Assembly: GCA_943354455.1 (NCBI GenBank)
Contig: CALRCB010000006.1
Span: 1 to 22,076, forward strand
Source of the DNA: Candidatus Staskawiczbacteria bacterium
GTDB taxonomy: Bacteria; Patescibacteriota; Minisyncoccia; Minisyncoccales; Staskawiczbacteraceae
DNA length: 22,076 nucleotides
Reading direction: 5' to 3'
Numbering within the stretch: position 1 is the stretch's first letter; the number at the start of each line of letters is the position of its first letter. The position numbers and the translations under genes are program-made. The notes under the pieces are model-generated. The model had not been told where the DNA came from, did no database searches, and saw only the letters and a list, made by a program, of their open reading frames with translations. Below, piece after piece: positions 7,337 to 14,892 of the stretch.

Positions 7337-8044
7337 TTATTTCATCTCGCGGATAATTCCAATTGGCGTTTGCTCATCTGATTGGCCTAGCGGATTATCT
7401 ATAATCATACGGGCAATTAATTTTTTATCAATGCCATTGCTTGCACCCAAAATATTAACCCCAATATCGTTGGCATCAACAATGGCCACCTCAACACCGA
7501 GTTTTTTGGCAATAGCTTGACTGATTTCATTTGCCTTCACTGGCCCCTTTGAAACGTAAGTATTATAAGGAGGTATCGCATAAGGTACTGCTCCATCAAT
7601 GGACCTAGCTTTTTCGCCTGCCAAAATATAAAACAACCCTTTAATTCCAATTACTTTACCCAAAAAGCCAATAACGCTGGCAAGTAAAATTTTAGCGATA
7701 CCAACCTCTTCAATGGCTAATTGCATTGTTTGAGGAGAACCAAGACCGATACCAATAGGAGTTTTTTTTACAAATCTTGATAAAACGTCCGCCAACCATG
7801 TAGTTTTTATTTGATCTAATGGATAAGACCTGCCCTGGGTCACTGCCACCACTTTTTCACTGATAAAAATAATATCACCAACTATTACGTATTTTTTAAC
7901 CACATCTTCAATAATTAAAGATATATCTTTGTCTTGAGGGGTAATTAATTTTGTTTTTATGGGAAAACGCTGAAAATTTTTCCCATCCACTTCAATAATT
8001 AAATTTTTATTTTTATTTGGTCCGATAGCTTGTAAATTTTCCAT
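7337..8044 (-). CDS. CofE-like (F420-0:gamma-glutamyl ligase family) protein
   Basis: A 235-residue protein resembling the ligase that adds glutamate to coenzyme F420-0. Recognisable stretches are the N-terminal IKTKLITPQDKDI, the segment DIIFISEKVVAVTQGR, and VDANDIGVNILGAS towards the C-terminus, where the family places acidic metal-binding residues. Patescibacteria are not known to make F420, and no other F420 gene is in the window, so it may attach amino acids to a different acceptor; that is inference. It opens the operon with the exported protein and trhO, under a promoter at 8066-8094. Confidence 0.75.
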   Translation of the reverse strand: MENLQAIGPNKNKNLIIEVDGKNFQRFPIKTKLITPQDKDISLIIEDVVKKYVIVGDIIFISEKVVAVTQGRSYPLDQIKTTWLADVLSRFVKKTPIGIGLGSPQTMQLAIEEVGIAKILLASVIGFLGKVIGIKGLFYILAGEKARSIDGAVPYAIPPYNTYVSKGPVKANEISQAIAKKLGVEVAIVDANDIGVNILGASNGIDKKLIARMIIDNPLGQSDEQTPIGIIREMK

Positions 8045-8065
8045 TTATTTTATGATAATGAATAT

Positions 8066-8094
8066 ATAGTAGTTAAAATTTAACATTTTTGCAA
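8066..8094 (-). promoter_or_regulatory. Promoter of the CofE-like / exported protein / trhO operon
   Basis: On the minus strand TTGCAA (8089-8094) and TACTAT (8066-8071) are 17 bp apart, placed just after the sigma factor terminator and about 20 bp before the start codon. Confidence 0.55.
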
Positions 8095-8105
8095 ATACCG
8101 AAAAA

Positions 8106-8132
8106 TAAAAACCCACATAAATGCGGGTTTTT
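8106..8132 (-). terminator. Terminator of the sigma factor gene
   Basis: A hairpin with arms ACCCACAT and ATGCGGGT (one mismatch) is flanked by A and T runs, 9 nt after the sigma factor stop codon. The symmetric flanks allow bidirectional function. Confidence 0.8.
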
Positions 8133-8140
8133 GGATTATA

Positions 8141-8932
8141 TTATTCATTTAATTCGCGACTTTTACGGAGCTTGGACAGCGCCGTGCGCTCAATAACATA
8201 AATCCTCTGCCTTGATAAACCAAGTCGAGCTGATATTTCTAATTGAGTATAACTTACTCCGCCACCAAAACCATATTTAAGCTTAAGCACTTCTTGCTCT
8301 TGCTTGGTTAAATTTATGAAAGCGCTTTTTATCATTTCACTATTAGTAAAGTTCTCACTCATTTTAAGATGTGATGACCCTCTTTTTTCTTCAAGAAAGC
8401 TTGATAATGATTCTTCGCTATCTCTTGAAATAAGTCTTTCAAGAGATCTTACTATAATAATGAATTTCTTAATTTTGCCTACGGCTTGCACGGTTAATTT
8501 CATTTCCAAGGCAACTTCCTCCAAAAGAGGATTCCTGCCAATCTTAATAAAAAGTTGATTTTTTATTTTATGATATTTCGTTATTGATCTGGCCATATGT
8601 TGAGGTATGGTAATAATATTTGCATGCTTCTCAAACGCTGCCTGGATAAATTGACGAATCCAATATTGCGCATACGTCGAAAATTTATAACCATGTTTGT
8701 AGTTAAATTTCCAAACCGCCCGAAAAAGACCAAAATTTCCTTCTTGGATTAAGTCTGACAATGTTAAATAGCGAGACTTCCCAACGTATTTTTTTGCAAT
8801 AGAAACCACTAATCTCAAATTTGCTTCAACAAATTGTCGCCATGCATCTTGATCTCCTACCTCAACTTTTTTTGCCAACTCAATTTCTTGATCTCGGGTT
8901 AGCAACCTAATATCTTTGCGTCGATTTGCCAC
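8141..8932 (-). CDS. Sigma-70 family RNA polymerase sigma factor, shortened group 2/3 type
   Basis: A 263-residue sigma factor directing RNA polymerase to promoters. Region 1.2/2.1 is visible as LLTRDQEIELAKKVEVGD and ANLRLVVSIAKKYVG; regions 2.2-2.4 as DLIQEGNFGLFRAVWKF and KFSTYAQYWIRQFI; region 3 as IITIPQHMARSITK; and region 4 as LTKQEQEVLKLKYGFGGG plus the helix-turn-helix YTQLEISARLGLSRQRIYVI. The N-terminal region 1.1 is absent. The -35-reading helix deviates from the primary sigma pattern (RQRIYVIER rather than RERIRQIE), pointing to an alternative sigma factor. The start is GTG at 8932, preceded by GAGAGGTG only about 4 nt away. It follows copA by 53 bp and has its own terminator, so a link with copper stress is possible but unproven. 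Confidence 0.9.
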   Translation of the reverse strand: MANRRKDIRLLTRDQEIELAKKVEVGDQDAWRQFVEANLRLVVSIAKKYVGKSRYLTLSDLIQEGNFGLFRAVWKFNYKHGYKFSTYAQYWIRQFIQAAFEKHANIITIPQHMARSITKYHKIKNQLFIKIGRNPLLEEVALEMKLTVQAVGKIKKFIIIVRSLERLISRDSEESLSSFLEEKRGSSHLKMSENFTNSEMIKSAFINLTKQEQEVLKLKYGFGGGVSYTQLEISARLGLSRQRIYVIERTALSKLRKSRELNE

Positions 8933-8985
8933 GCTACACCTCTCTTGGTTTTTATGTCAAAGAACATAGAAAAAAATCCCTTTAT

Positions 8986-11250
8986 CTATATTTTCTTTAC
9001 TTTGATTCTTAAACTATTTCCAATCACACTTACGCTTGAAAGGGCCATCGCCATTCCCGCAAAAACAGGATTCAATAACCAGCCAAATAACGGGAAAAAT
9101 AATCCTGCAGCAAGGGGAATCCCCACAATATTGTAAAAAAATGCCCAAAATAAATTCTGTTTAATTCCCCGCATCGTAATACGCGAAAGCTTAATAGCTT
9201 TAACTATTTTTGAAATATCTCCATACAAAATAGTAATACCGGCCGTTTCTATCGCCACATCGGTTCCTGTGCCCATAGCAATGCCCACATCAGCCTGAGC
9301 CAACGCCGGCGCATCATTTACCCCATCACCAACCATAGCCACCACATTACCACTGCTTTGTAATTCCTTAATTTTTTTAAGCTTATCTTCTGGTAACACT
9401 TGGGCTATCACCTGGTCAATCCCAACCTGTTTAGCGATAGAGTTAGCGGTATTTTTATCGTCTCCAGTAAGCATAATGGTTTTGATACCAAGGCTGTGTA
9501 AATTTTTTATGGCCAAAACTGATTCAGGTTTTATTGCATCTGCCACCATCACCACTCCGATAATTTCTTTTTTAGTTGCTAACATAATCGGTGTTTTACC
9601 ATGCAATGTTTCGCTTTCAATACTTTTAATGTCAAAAGTAATATTTAAGTCAAAAATAAGCTTTACATTTCCGGCAAAATATTCCGTATCACCAATAATA
9701 CCCCTCAATCCCCTTCCCTTCATTATTTCAAAATTTTTAACCACTTCCGGTTCTATATTTTTTAATTTTGCATATTCCAAAACCGCATGGGCAATAGGAT
9801 GCTCTGATTTTTTTTCCAGTCCCGCGAGAATAGAAATTATTTTTTGATCATCAAGGTCAACACATCTTTTAATGCTTACTAATTCAGGCTTGCCGCGAGT
9901 TATAGTTCCAGTTTTATCCATTACTATGGTGGTCACTTTATGAAGTTTTTGTAATGTTGCCGCATCTTTAATTAAAATGCCTTCGCGCGCGCCCTTACCA
10001 ACCCCTACAATAATTGCTGTTGGTGTAGCCAATCCTAGTGCGCATGGGCAGGCAATAACCAATACTCCAACAAAAGAAGTTAATCCAAAAGAAAGTGCCT
10101 GTGCAAATCCAAAGTATCGCGTGCCAATGATAAGCCATGCTAACAATGAAATAAAAGAAATAACTAATACAATTGGCACAAACACGCTAGATATTTTATC
10201 AGCAAGGGCTTGTATGGGTGCCTTGCTTCCCTGTGCTTCTTGTACCATTTTTATAATGTGTGCAAGCAAAGTTTCAGAGCCCACTTTTGTGGCCGAAAAT
10301 GCAAACGTGCCGGTAGTATTAATGGTTCCGGCAATCACAGTATCTCCAACTTTTTTTTCTTTTGGCATTGGTTCTCCAGTAATCATTGATTCATCAATAA
10401 ACGAATTTCCATCAATGATTAAGCCATCAACCGGAATGCGACCACCCGGCTTTATCACAATAACATCTTTATGAACTACTTCATTTACCGGAATTTCTTG
10501 TTCTTTTCCATTCCTAATAATCAATGCAGTTTTTGCTTGAAGATTTAAGAGTTTTTCTATGGCGTCTCCAGTTTTTAACTTCGCCCGAGCTTCAAGATAC
10601 TTGCCAAGAGTAATAAAAGCGATTACTACGATAGTGACATCATAATAAGTGTGATCAACATTGACATATTGGCGGAGTGGCTCTTCAAGTGCAGTAATTA
10701 AGAAGCTGTAAATAAATGCCACTGAAGTACCAATGCCGATCAAGGTATCCATATTAGCTTTGCCATAGCGGAAGAAACGATACATACCCAAAAGGTAAGG
10801 CTTGCCGACGACAAACAACGTGTAGGTTGCCATAACCACCAAAAGATGGTGGAAGAATTCATACCATAAGATAGGCATTTTGGAGACCACATTAAATGCC
10901 GTTAAAATATCCCATCCCATGATAAAAAAAGCAACCGCCGCAAGTGGTAATGCGGTAAAAACCAAAAACCGCATACTTTTTAATTCTGCCAGCTTTTCTT
11001 TCTTTGTCAGACGTCCAACGTCTGACAAGTTTTCGGTTACAGGTACAACAATATAATAACCCAAAGGTTCTATCTTTTTAGAAATATTTTCGAGGCTTAT
11101 TTTTTTCTCATCAAAAGAAATTTTCGCGGTTTCAGTACCATAATTGGCTTGAATAGAAACAACTCCTTCAATTTTTTTGAGAGTCATTTCAATAACACTG
11201 GCGCACGAAGCACAGTGCATCCCTTTTATACTAAAAGTTTTTGAAATCAT
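8986..11250 (-). CDS. copA: Copper-exporting P-type ATPase (P1B-1)
   Basis: A 754-residue membrane pump that expels Cu(I) using ATP. It has one N-terminal heavy-metal-associated domain with GMHCASC (C13, C16), then membrane helices, the actuator loop with TGEPMP, the metal-site CPCALGLATPT, the phosphorylation site DKTGT, the nucleotide-binding SEHP motif, TGDD and GDGVNDAPAL. The last helices hold FFYNIVGIPLAAG and MALSSVSVIGNSLR, the Tyr-Asn and Met-Ser-Ser residues typical of copper rather than zinc pumps. Length is normal for a one-HMA CopA. It is the last gene of the copper operon, 2 bp after the cupredoxin gene. Confidence 0.97.
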   Translation of the reverse strand: MISKTFSIKGMHCASCASVIEMTLKKIEGVVSIQANYGTETAKISFDEKKISLENISKKIEPLGYYIVVPVTENLSDVGRLTKKEKLAELKSMRFLVFTALPLAAVAFFIMGWDILTAFNVVSKMPILWYEFFHHLLVVMATYTLFVVGKPYLLGMYRFFRYGKANMDTLIGIGTSVAFIYSFLITALEEPLRQYVNVDHTYYDVTIVVIAFITLGKYLEARAKLKTGDAIEKLLNLQAKTALIIRNGKEQEIPVNEVVHKDVIVIKPGGRIPVDGLIIDGNSFIDESMITGEPMPKEKKVGDTVIAGTINTTGTFAFSATKVGSETLLAHIIKMVQEAQGSKAPIQALADKISSVFVPIVLVISFISLLAWLIIGTRYFGFAQALSFGLTSFVGVLVIACPCALGLATPTAIIVGVGKGAREGILIKDAATLQKLHKVTTIVMDKTGTITRGKPELVSIKRCVDLDDQKIISILAGLEKKSEHPIAHAVLEYAKLKNIEPEVVKNFEIMKGRGLRGIIGDTEYFAGNVKLIFDLNITFDIKSIESETLHGKTPIMLATKKEIIGVVMVADAIKPESVLAIKNLHSLGIKTIMLTGDDKNTANSIAKQVGIDQVIAQVLPEDKLKKIKELQSSGNVVAMVGDGVNDAPALAQADVGIAMGTGTDVAIETAGITILYGDISKIVKAIKLSRITMRGIKQNLFWAFFYNIVGIPLAAGLFFPLFGWLLNPVFAGMAMALSSVSVIGNSLRIKVKKI

Positions 11251-11252
11251 TA

Positions 11253-11681
11253 TTAATTAGTTACCTCTATTTTCCCACGGATCATATTCATTGAACAATT
11301 AAACCTGTATACTCCGGGATTTGGAGCTGTAAATTCTGCCACAGTAACCTGACCAGCATCCGGGTTTAAGTAAGTTTGCCCACCGTCAACTAAGTCTTTG
11401 GCAATAATAAGTCCGCTACCGCAACCCGCCTGGCCAGAAGAAGTAATTTCCCATCTTACGGGAATTCCAGACCTTACCTTAAAATATTCGGGACTGTAAT
11501 TTCCCGCATAAACCGTCATTTTAATAATTTGCTTTCCATTAACTATGGGGGCAAAATCATCGGTATTTTGGTCTTGATTTACTGTTTCTTTGTTTGAACC
11601 GATTAAAATATATCCAGAAACAAGTACCGAAACCACAATAATTAACATTGATACCGTTTGTATAAGTTTATTTTTATCCAT
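11253..11681 (-). CDS. Membrane-anchored cupredoxin-like copper protein
   Basis: A 142-residue protein with an N-terminal membrane segment (residues 8-28) and a cupredoxin-like fold outside the membrane. Potential copper ligands are Cys87 in QAGCGSG and the C-terminal FNCSMNMIRG with Cys129, Met131 and Met133, close to the FSCxMxM motif of copper-trafficking cupredoxins. The missing His ligands of blue electron-transfer proteins suggest copper binding and delivery more than electron transfer. It lies between the HMA-TauE gene (5 bp) and copA (2 bp), so it is probably translated together with them and may accept or store exported copper. Confidence 0.85.
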   Translation of the reverse strand: MDKNKLIQTVSMLIIVVSVLVSGYILIGSNKETVNQDQNTDDFAPIVNGKQIIKMTVYAGNYSPEYFKVRSGIPVRWEITSSGQAGCGSGLIIAKDLVDGGQTYLNPDAGQVTVAEFTAPNPGVYRFNCSMNMIRGKIEVTN

Positions 11682-11686
11682 AAATA

Positions 11687-12706
11687 TTATATATTTATTT
11701 TATTAATAATATTAAATAACGCAAAAAATATCACCAAAAATCCTGCCAATTTTGAAAAAATTTCTGAAACGTTGGGTTTTGAAAAAAACTTTACGCTTGA
11801 TAGCCCGATTATTAGCAACATCGGCGTAGTTCCCAGGGCAAAGAATCCCATTATTAAGGCACTCTGCAAGGCGTTCCCCGATAAAAGTGCTATTGTTTGG
11901 GCAGTAATAGTAAACCCACAAGGCAAAAAAAACGTTAATGCCCCCATAATAAACGGCATATATTTTCCTTTAAAATTATTCTCATTAGCTATGTATCGGG
12001 TTATAGACTTTGGTGCTGAAAACTGAAATTTACGAAAACCAGGCACACCTAACATCTGCAGACCCAATCCGATCATCAAAATTGATATTGCAATAATTAA
12101 AAAAGTAATCAATCCCAAAGACAATTGCAATCGACTACCTATTAGTCCTAACAATCCTCCACCCAATGCGTACGATAAAATTCTTCCAATATTAAATATG
12201 GCATGAGGCTCAAATTTTTTATAAGAGCTCGTTTGATTAACATATAAATCATTCCACTGTTTTGACATTGATAATACAATGCCGCCAACTAAGGCGGCAC
12301 AACTGGAAAGTCCGGCCAATACCCCAAAACCAAAAAATGCAAAAACCGATGAACGTGAGCCCACGCTCAATAAAGATGAAACCCCTACTTTATCTAAAAG
12401 CAAAAAAACCGTGACAATGCCTATCGCAACACTAAAAGCAATCAATGTTTTTTTAACCAATTTTACTTCTTTTTGAGTATCCCCTACCTCATATTTATTT
12501 TCAGAAAAAGTGTAGTTATCTTGCTTAAATGCCTCATTTAATTGTTGTAAGCTGGGTACCTGTTGATCATATTCGATAGTCGCTTGACTCTTGGCAGTTG
12601 AGGCATCAACCGATTTTACGCCCGGAATTTCTAATAATTTTTTTTCAATCAACACCTCACAGGAGGCGCAGTGCATGCCTTTTATGTAATACGTTTTTTC
12701 TTGCAT
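11687..12706 (-). CDS. HMA domain fused to TauE/SafE (DsbD/UreH-like) transmembrane protein
   Basis: A 339-residue protein. Residues 1-70 are a heavy-metal-associated domain with GMHCASC (C13, C16) and a ferredoxin-like strand pattern. From about residue 85 come six or more membrane helices of the TauE/SafE-like class, with a loop GLSSCAALVGG and a later LPCGFTITAQ; these paired Cys-containing helix motifs are typical of this group. Such fusions accompany copper pumps in many bacteria and may move metal or reducing power across the membrane. It is the first gene of the copper operon, under a promoter with an extended -10 and an adjacent inverted repeat. Confidence 0.88.
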   Translation of the reverse strand: MQEKTYYIKGMHCASCEVLIEKKLLEIPGVKSVDASTAKSQATIEYDQQVPSLQQLNEAFKQDNYTFSENKYEVGDTQKEVKLVKKTLIAFSVAIGIVTVFLLLDKVGVSSLLSVGSRSSVFAFFGFGVLAGLSSCAALVGGIVLSMSKQWNDLYVNQTSSYKKFEPHAIFNIGRILSYALGGGLLGLIGSRLQLSLGLITFLIIAISILMIGLGLQMLGVPGFRKFQFSAPKSITRYIANENNFKGKYMPFIMGALTFFLPCGFTITAQTIALLSGNALQSALIMGFFALGTTPMLLIIGLSSVKFFSKPNVSEIFSKLAGFLVIFFALFNIINKINI

Positions 12707-12798
12707 TTTTTATAATAATTTAAATTATCTAAATTCCGAAGTTATTTTTTATTCTATACACGGTGCTCAGCCAGTTTATAATATTTGGTTAAGCTCCT

Positions 12799-12814
12799 CA
12801 TAACGCCTGTTATG
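12799..12814. promoter_or_regulatory. Inverted repeat immediately downstream of the copper promoter
   Basis: A perfect inverted repeat CATAAC-N4-GTTATG lies about 8 bp downstream of the -10 box, roughly +2 to +17 of the predicted transcript. The position suits a repressor operator for metal control; a small leader hairpin is the alternative. No copper regulator gene is in the window. Confidence 0.5.
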
Positions 12815-12822
12815 GTATTTTA

Positions 12823-12851
12823 ATTATAGCAGAACGACGCGACCCAGTAAA
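12823..12851 (-). promoter_or_regulatory. Promoter of the copper operon
   Basis: On the minus strand TTTACT (12846-12851) and consensus TATAAT (12823-12828) are 17 bp apart, with the extended -10 TGC just before. This gives a leader of about 110 nt before the HMA-TauE start codon. Confidence 0.75.
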
Positions 12852-12856
12852 TAAAG

Positions 12857-13046
12857 TTAAATTGTCCAGTTGCTTTTAGCTACTCCTCGTAGTTTATATT
12901 GGCCGTTTTCAAGATTAAAAACTAGGTAAAGACTTGTCCAATCCATTCTTCCGTATTTTGGGTCAAAACCCTTGGCGAATTCTGGCGGAAACCCCTGTCG
13001 CGTCGCTTTGCGACGCTCCGCATTTTGGCGAAAAAACGAATTCTGA
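12857..13046 (-). pseudogene. Gene remnant: C-terminal end of an unidentified protein
   Basis: Between tRNA-Gln and the copper promoter the minus strand has an open frame of about 63 codons ending at TAA 12857-12859. Its last 43 residues look truly coding, including PPEFAKGFDPKYGRMDWTSL, then YLVFNLENGQYKLRGVAKS and NWTI at the C-terminus. There is no convincing start: the only ATG (in GRMDW) would give 29 residues with a weak GGAAGA site. The upstream part runs through a hairpin repeat and then into the tRNA. I infer a decayed or cut-off gene, or debris from an integration event at the tRNA 3' end. The parent family is not recognised. Confidence 0.5.
12976..13045. repeat. Hairpin mini-element flanked by 9-bp direct repeats
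   Basis: Two copies of CGAATTCTG (12976-12984 and 13037-13045) flank 52 bp. Inside, GCGGA (12985-12989) pairs with TCCGC (13017-13021), enclosing a perfect hairpin GCGTCGC-TTT-GCGACGC (13000-13016). There is no T run, so it is not a standard terminator. The GC-rich hairpin stands out from the AT-rich surroundings and could be a dispersed small repeat. Confidence 0.5.
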
Positions 13047-13050
13047 AACT

Positions 13051-13124
13051 TGGCTGCGGGACTAGGATTCGAACCTAGATAAACAGATCCAGAATCTGTT
13101 GTCCTACCATTAGACGATCCCGCA
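13051..13124 (-). tRNA. tRNA-Gln (anticodon CTG)
   Basis: The minus strand gives a 74-nt cloverleaf: acceptor TGCGGGA/TCCCGCA, D arm beginning GTCTAATGGTAGGAC, anticodon stem ACAGA/TCTGT with loop TTCTGGA (anticodon CTG), T arm CTAGG-TTCGAAT-CCTAG, discriminator G and an encoded CCA. The weak U-A first acceptor pair and G discriminator are typical of glutamine tRNAs. Since gatC and gatA lie in the same window, it is probably charged via Glu-tRNA-Gln amidation. A promoter lies upstream; no T-rich terminator follows. Confidence 0.95.
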
Positions 13125-13135
13125 AAATATAATTC

Positions 13136-13163
13136 ATAATAACACTTTCTATATTTTAATCAA
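13136..13163 (-). promoter_or_regulatory. Promoter of tRNA-Gln
   Basis: On the minus strand TTGATT (13158-13163) and TATTAT (13136-13141) are 16 bp apart, about 11 bp before the tRNA 5' end and just after the plsC terminator. Confidence 0.6.
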
Positions 13164-13164
13164 T

Positions 13165-13191
13165 AAAAAATCCGCGGTGGTTACTGCGGAT
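13165..13191 (-). terminator. Terminator of the prfB-ftsE-ftsX-plsC operon
   Basis: On the minus strand ATCCGC (13186-13191) and GCGGAT (13170-13175) form a stem with a 10-nt loop, followed by TTTTTT, 6 nt after the plsC stop. Confidence 0.85.
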
Positions 13192-13197
13192 CCATCA

Positions 13198-13926
13198 TTA
13201 TTCATCAGCCAATGCCAAAAGACGATCGGCAATCTTTTTGGTAATTTGATCGGTACTGCATCTCCTTAAATCTTCTTCTCCAAAATAAAATACTTCCCCT
13301 ATTTTCAGGAAAAACCCAACATTTCTAATTCTGAAAGAGAATAAACGATCTTTGGAATTTAGAAAAAACTTATCAGTCCCCTCAAACCATAGCAAAAGCA
13401 TTTTTGCTTTGGTTTTACGGACTAAAAGCCCAATTCCATTTTTGAATCCTCTAATCTTATTCCCCTTAGGACTGTACAAAAATTCTACTTCTTCGCCACG
13501 AAACGTTCTTCCACCCTCAGGAGCTATGATAAGAATTCTTCCATTTTTGATTTCTTTCGTCATTCGTAAAAATGCCAATTTTTCTGATTCTTTATTCCCC
13601 CGATCAACTGAAATCATAAAGCGACGCAACCAGAAAAAATACCAGGAATTGTAGAAATTATTGGCATCGGCAACTATCAATGGGCTGTATTTTATGGGAT
13701 TAACCAAAAAACCTTTAAAAAACAGCATTGCCACAATAAATTGATCGATGATAGATGGGTGATTAAAAATTACCACCATCCCCGTTTGATAATGCGGAAA
13801 CCGTTTCCAGTTAATAATCCGCAAAAACCTTAACATCAATAATGACAGTAATACAATGGTTAGAAAAACGCCAATTGGATAGATTAACAAAAACACTATC
13901 CAAAATTTAAGTATTTTTTTTATCAT
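13198..13926 (-). CDS. plsC: 1-acyl-sn-glycerol-3-phosphate acyltransferase family protein (PlsC-like)
   Basis: A 242-residue membrane-associated acyltransferase. An N-terminal hydrophobic stretch (residues 8-36) anchors it. The catalytic HX4D motif is NHPSIID (H56, D61), and the phosphate-binding block is PEGGRT (136-141), a variant of the usual PEGTRS. The family adds an acyl chain to lysophosphatidate in phospholipid synthesis; related members acylate other lipids, so the substrate is inferred. It is the last gene of the division operon, 29 bp after ftsX. The C-terminal third is Lys/Phe-rich and not diagnostic. Confidence 0.85.
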   Translation of the reverse strand: MIKKILKFWIVFLLIYPIGVFLTIVLLSLLMLRFLRIINWKRFPHYQTGMVVIFNHPSIIDQFIVAMLFFKGFLVNPIKYSPLIVADANNFYNSWYFFWLRRFMISVDRGNKESEKLAFLRMTKEIKNGRILIIAPEGGRTFRGEEVEFLYSPKGNKIRGFKNGIGLLVRKTKAKMLLLWFEGTDKFFLNSKDRLFSFRIRNVGFFLKIGEVFYFGEEDLRRCSTDQITKKIADRLLALADE

Positions 13927-13955
13927 GTCGCTCCCTGTAAATAATTGTTAATGAA

Positions 13956-14870
13956 CTACACCTTCAAATACTTTTGCACCACGACAAAACTGGCAATACC
14001 ACCCAAAAGTATTCCAAATCCAAACTGAATTAAAATAATAACAAATATATTAGAAAGAAGATAATGCCACAAGCTAAATCCAGCCAAAGTAACCTGCAGT
14101 TTTGAAGATAAAAAGAAAATTAATATCATGGTTATAAAAAAACAAACAATAAAAGATATCAATCCAAATATAACCCCCTGAATAATAAATGGGGCTCGCA
14201 CAAACCAACTTGATGCACCCACAATCCTCATCGTACTAATTTCATTTTTTGAGCTATCAATAGCCAATTTAATGGTATTAAAAACAACCATAATAGAAAT
14301 TAAAATAAAAAGAACAGCAAGTCCAATGCCAAATTTATTAACGGTTGAAGTTATAGAAAAAACTTTTTCAATAATATTTTTCTTTTGAGGGTAATCAACT
14401 TGATCAATTAAATCGGAGAATTGTTCGCTTTGCAAAATAATATTAACTTTTTCGTACTGTTGGGGTTCCCCCGTAGTGGTGATATTAAGCGATGGTAAAA
14501 ATGGATTATCTCCCACTTCTGCCAATGCGTCAGTAAAGGCATCATTATTCTTATATTTTTCTAAAAAAATATCCGCTGCATCTTCCTTGGAAACATACTG
14601 AATACTCTTAATGTCATTGGTTTGTTTTAAAATTTGTTCTTTTGCTAATAATATATCTTGCTCACTGGTGTCTGATTTAAAATATGCCGTAATATTAATT
14701 TTATTTTGCATTTGATAAATAATTTCATTGGAAAGCCCGTGCATAAAAAACAACATCGTAAATAACGAAATAGTAACCACTAAAATGAAAATATTGGCTA
14801 TTGATATTCCCTTGTTCCGAGCCAAATCAGTCAAAGCAAAATGTAATACCCTTTTAAAATTCGTAAACAT
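13956..14870 (-). CDS. ftsX: Cell division protein FtsX
   Basis: A 304-residue ABC-permease-like protein with the FtsX layout: a first membrane helix at about 21-43, a large extracellular domain (about 45-170), then three helices at about 175-200, 228-254 and 272-298. The conserved cytoplasmic coupling segment NEISTMRIVGAS lies between helices 2 and 3. With FtsE it regulates peptidoglycan hydrolases at the septum through its external loop. It follows ftsE by 22 bp, the standard arrangement. The partner hydrolase is not in the window. Confidence 0.95.
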   Translation of the reverse strand: MFTNFKRVLHFALTDLARNKGISIANIFILVVTISLFTMLFFMHGLSNEIIYQMQNKINITAYFKSDTSEQDILLAKEQILKQTNDIKSIQYVSKEDAADIFLEKYKNNDAFTDALAEVGDNPFLPSLNITTTGEPQQYEKVNIILQSEQFSDLIDQVDYPQKKNIIEKVFSITSTVNKFGIGLAVLFILISIMVVFNTIKLAIDSSKNEISTMRIVGASSWFVRAPFIIQGVIFGLISFIVCFFITMILIFFLSSKLQVTLAGFSLWHYLLSNIFVIILIQFGFGILLGGIASFVVVQKYLKV

Positions 14871-14892
14871 AATTAAAATTGCGATTTAATAA

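Noticed and set aside
9476..10474. Long plus-strand frames of 123 and 165 codons
   Set aside because: Both lie opposite conserved CopA motifs and read as low-complexity Ser/Thr/Pro/Ile-rich translations.
13000..13016. GCGTCGC hairpin as terminator of tRNA-Gln
   Set aside because: No T run follows on either strand.
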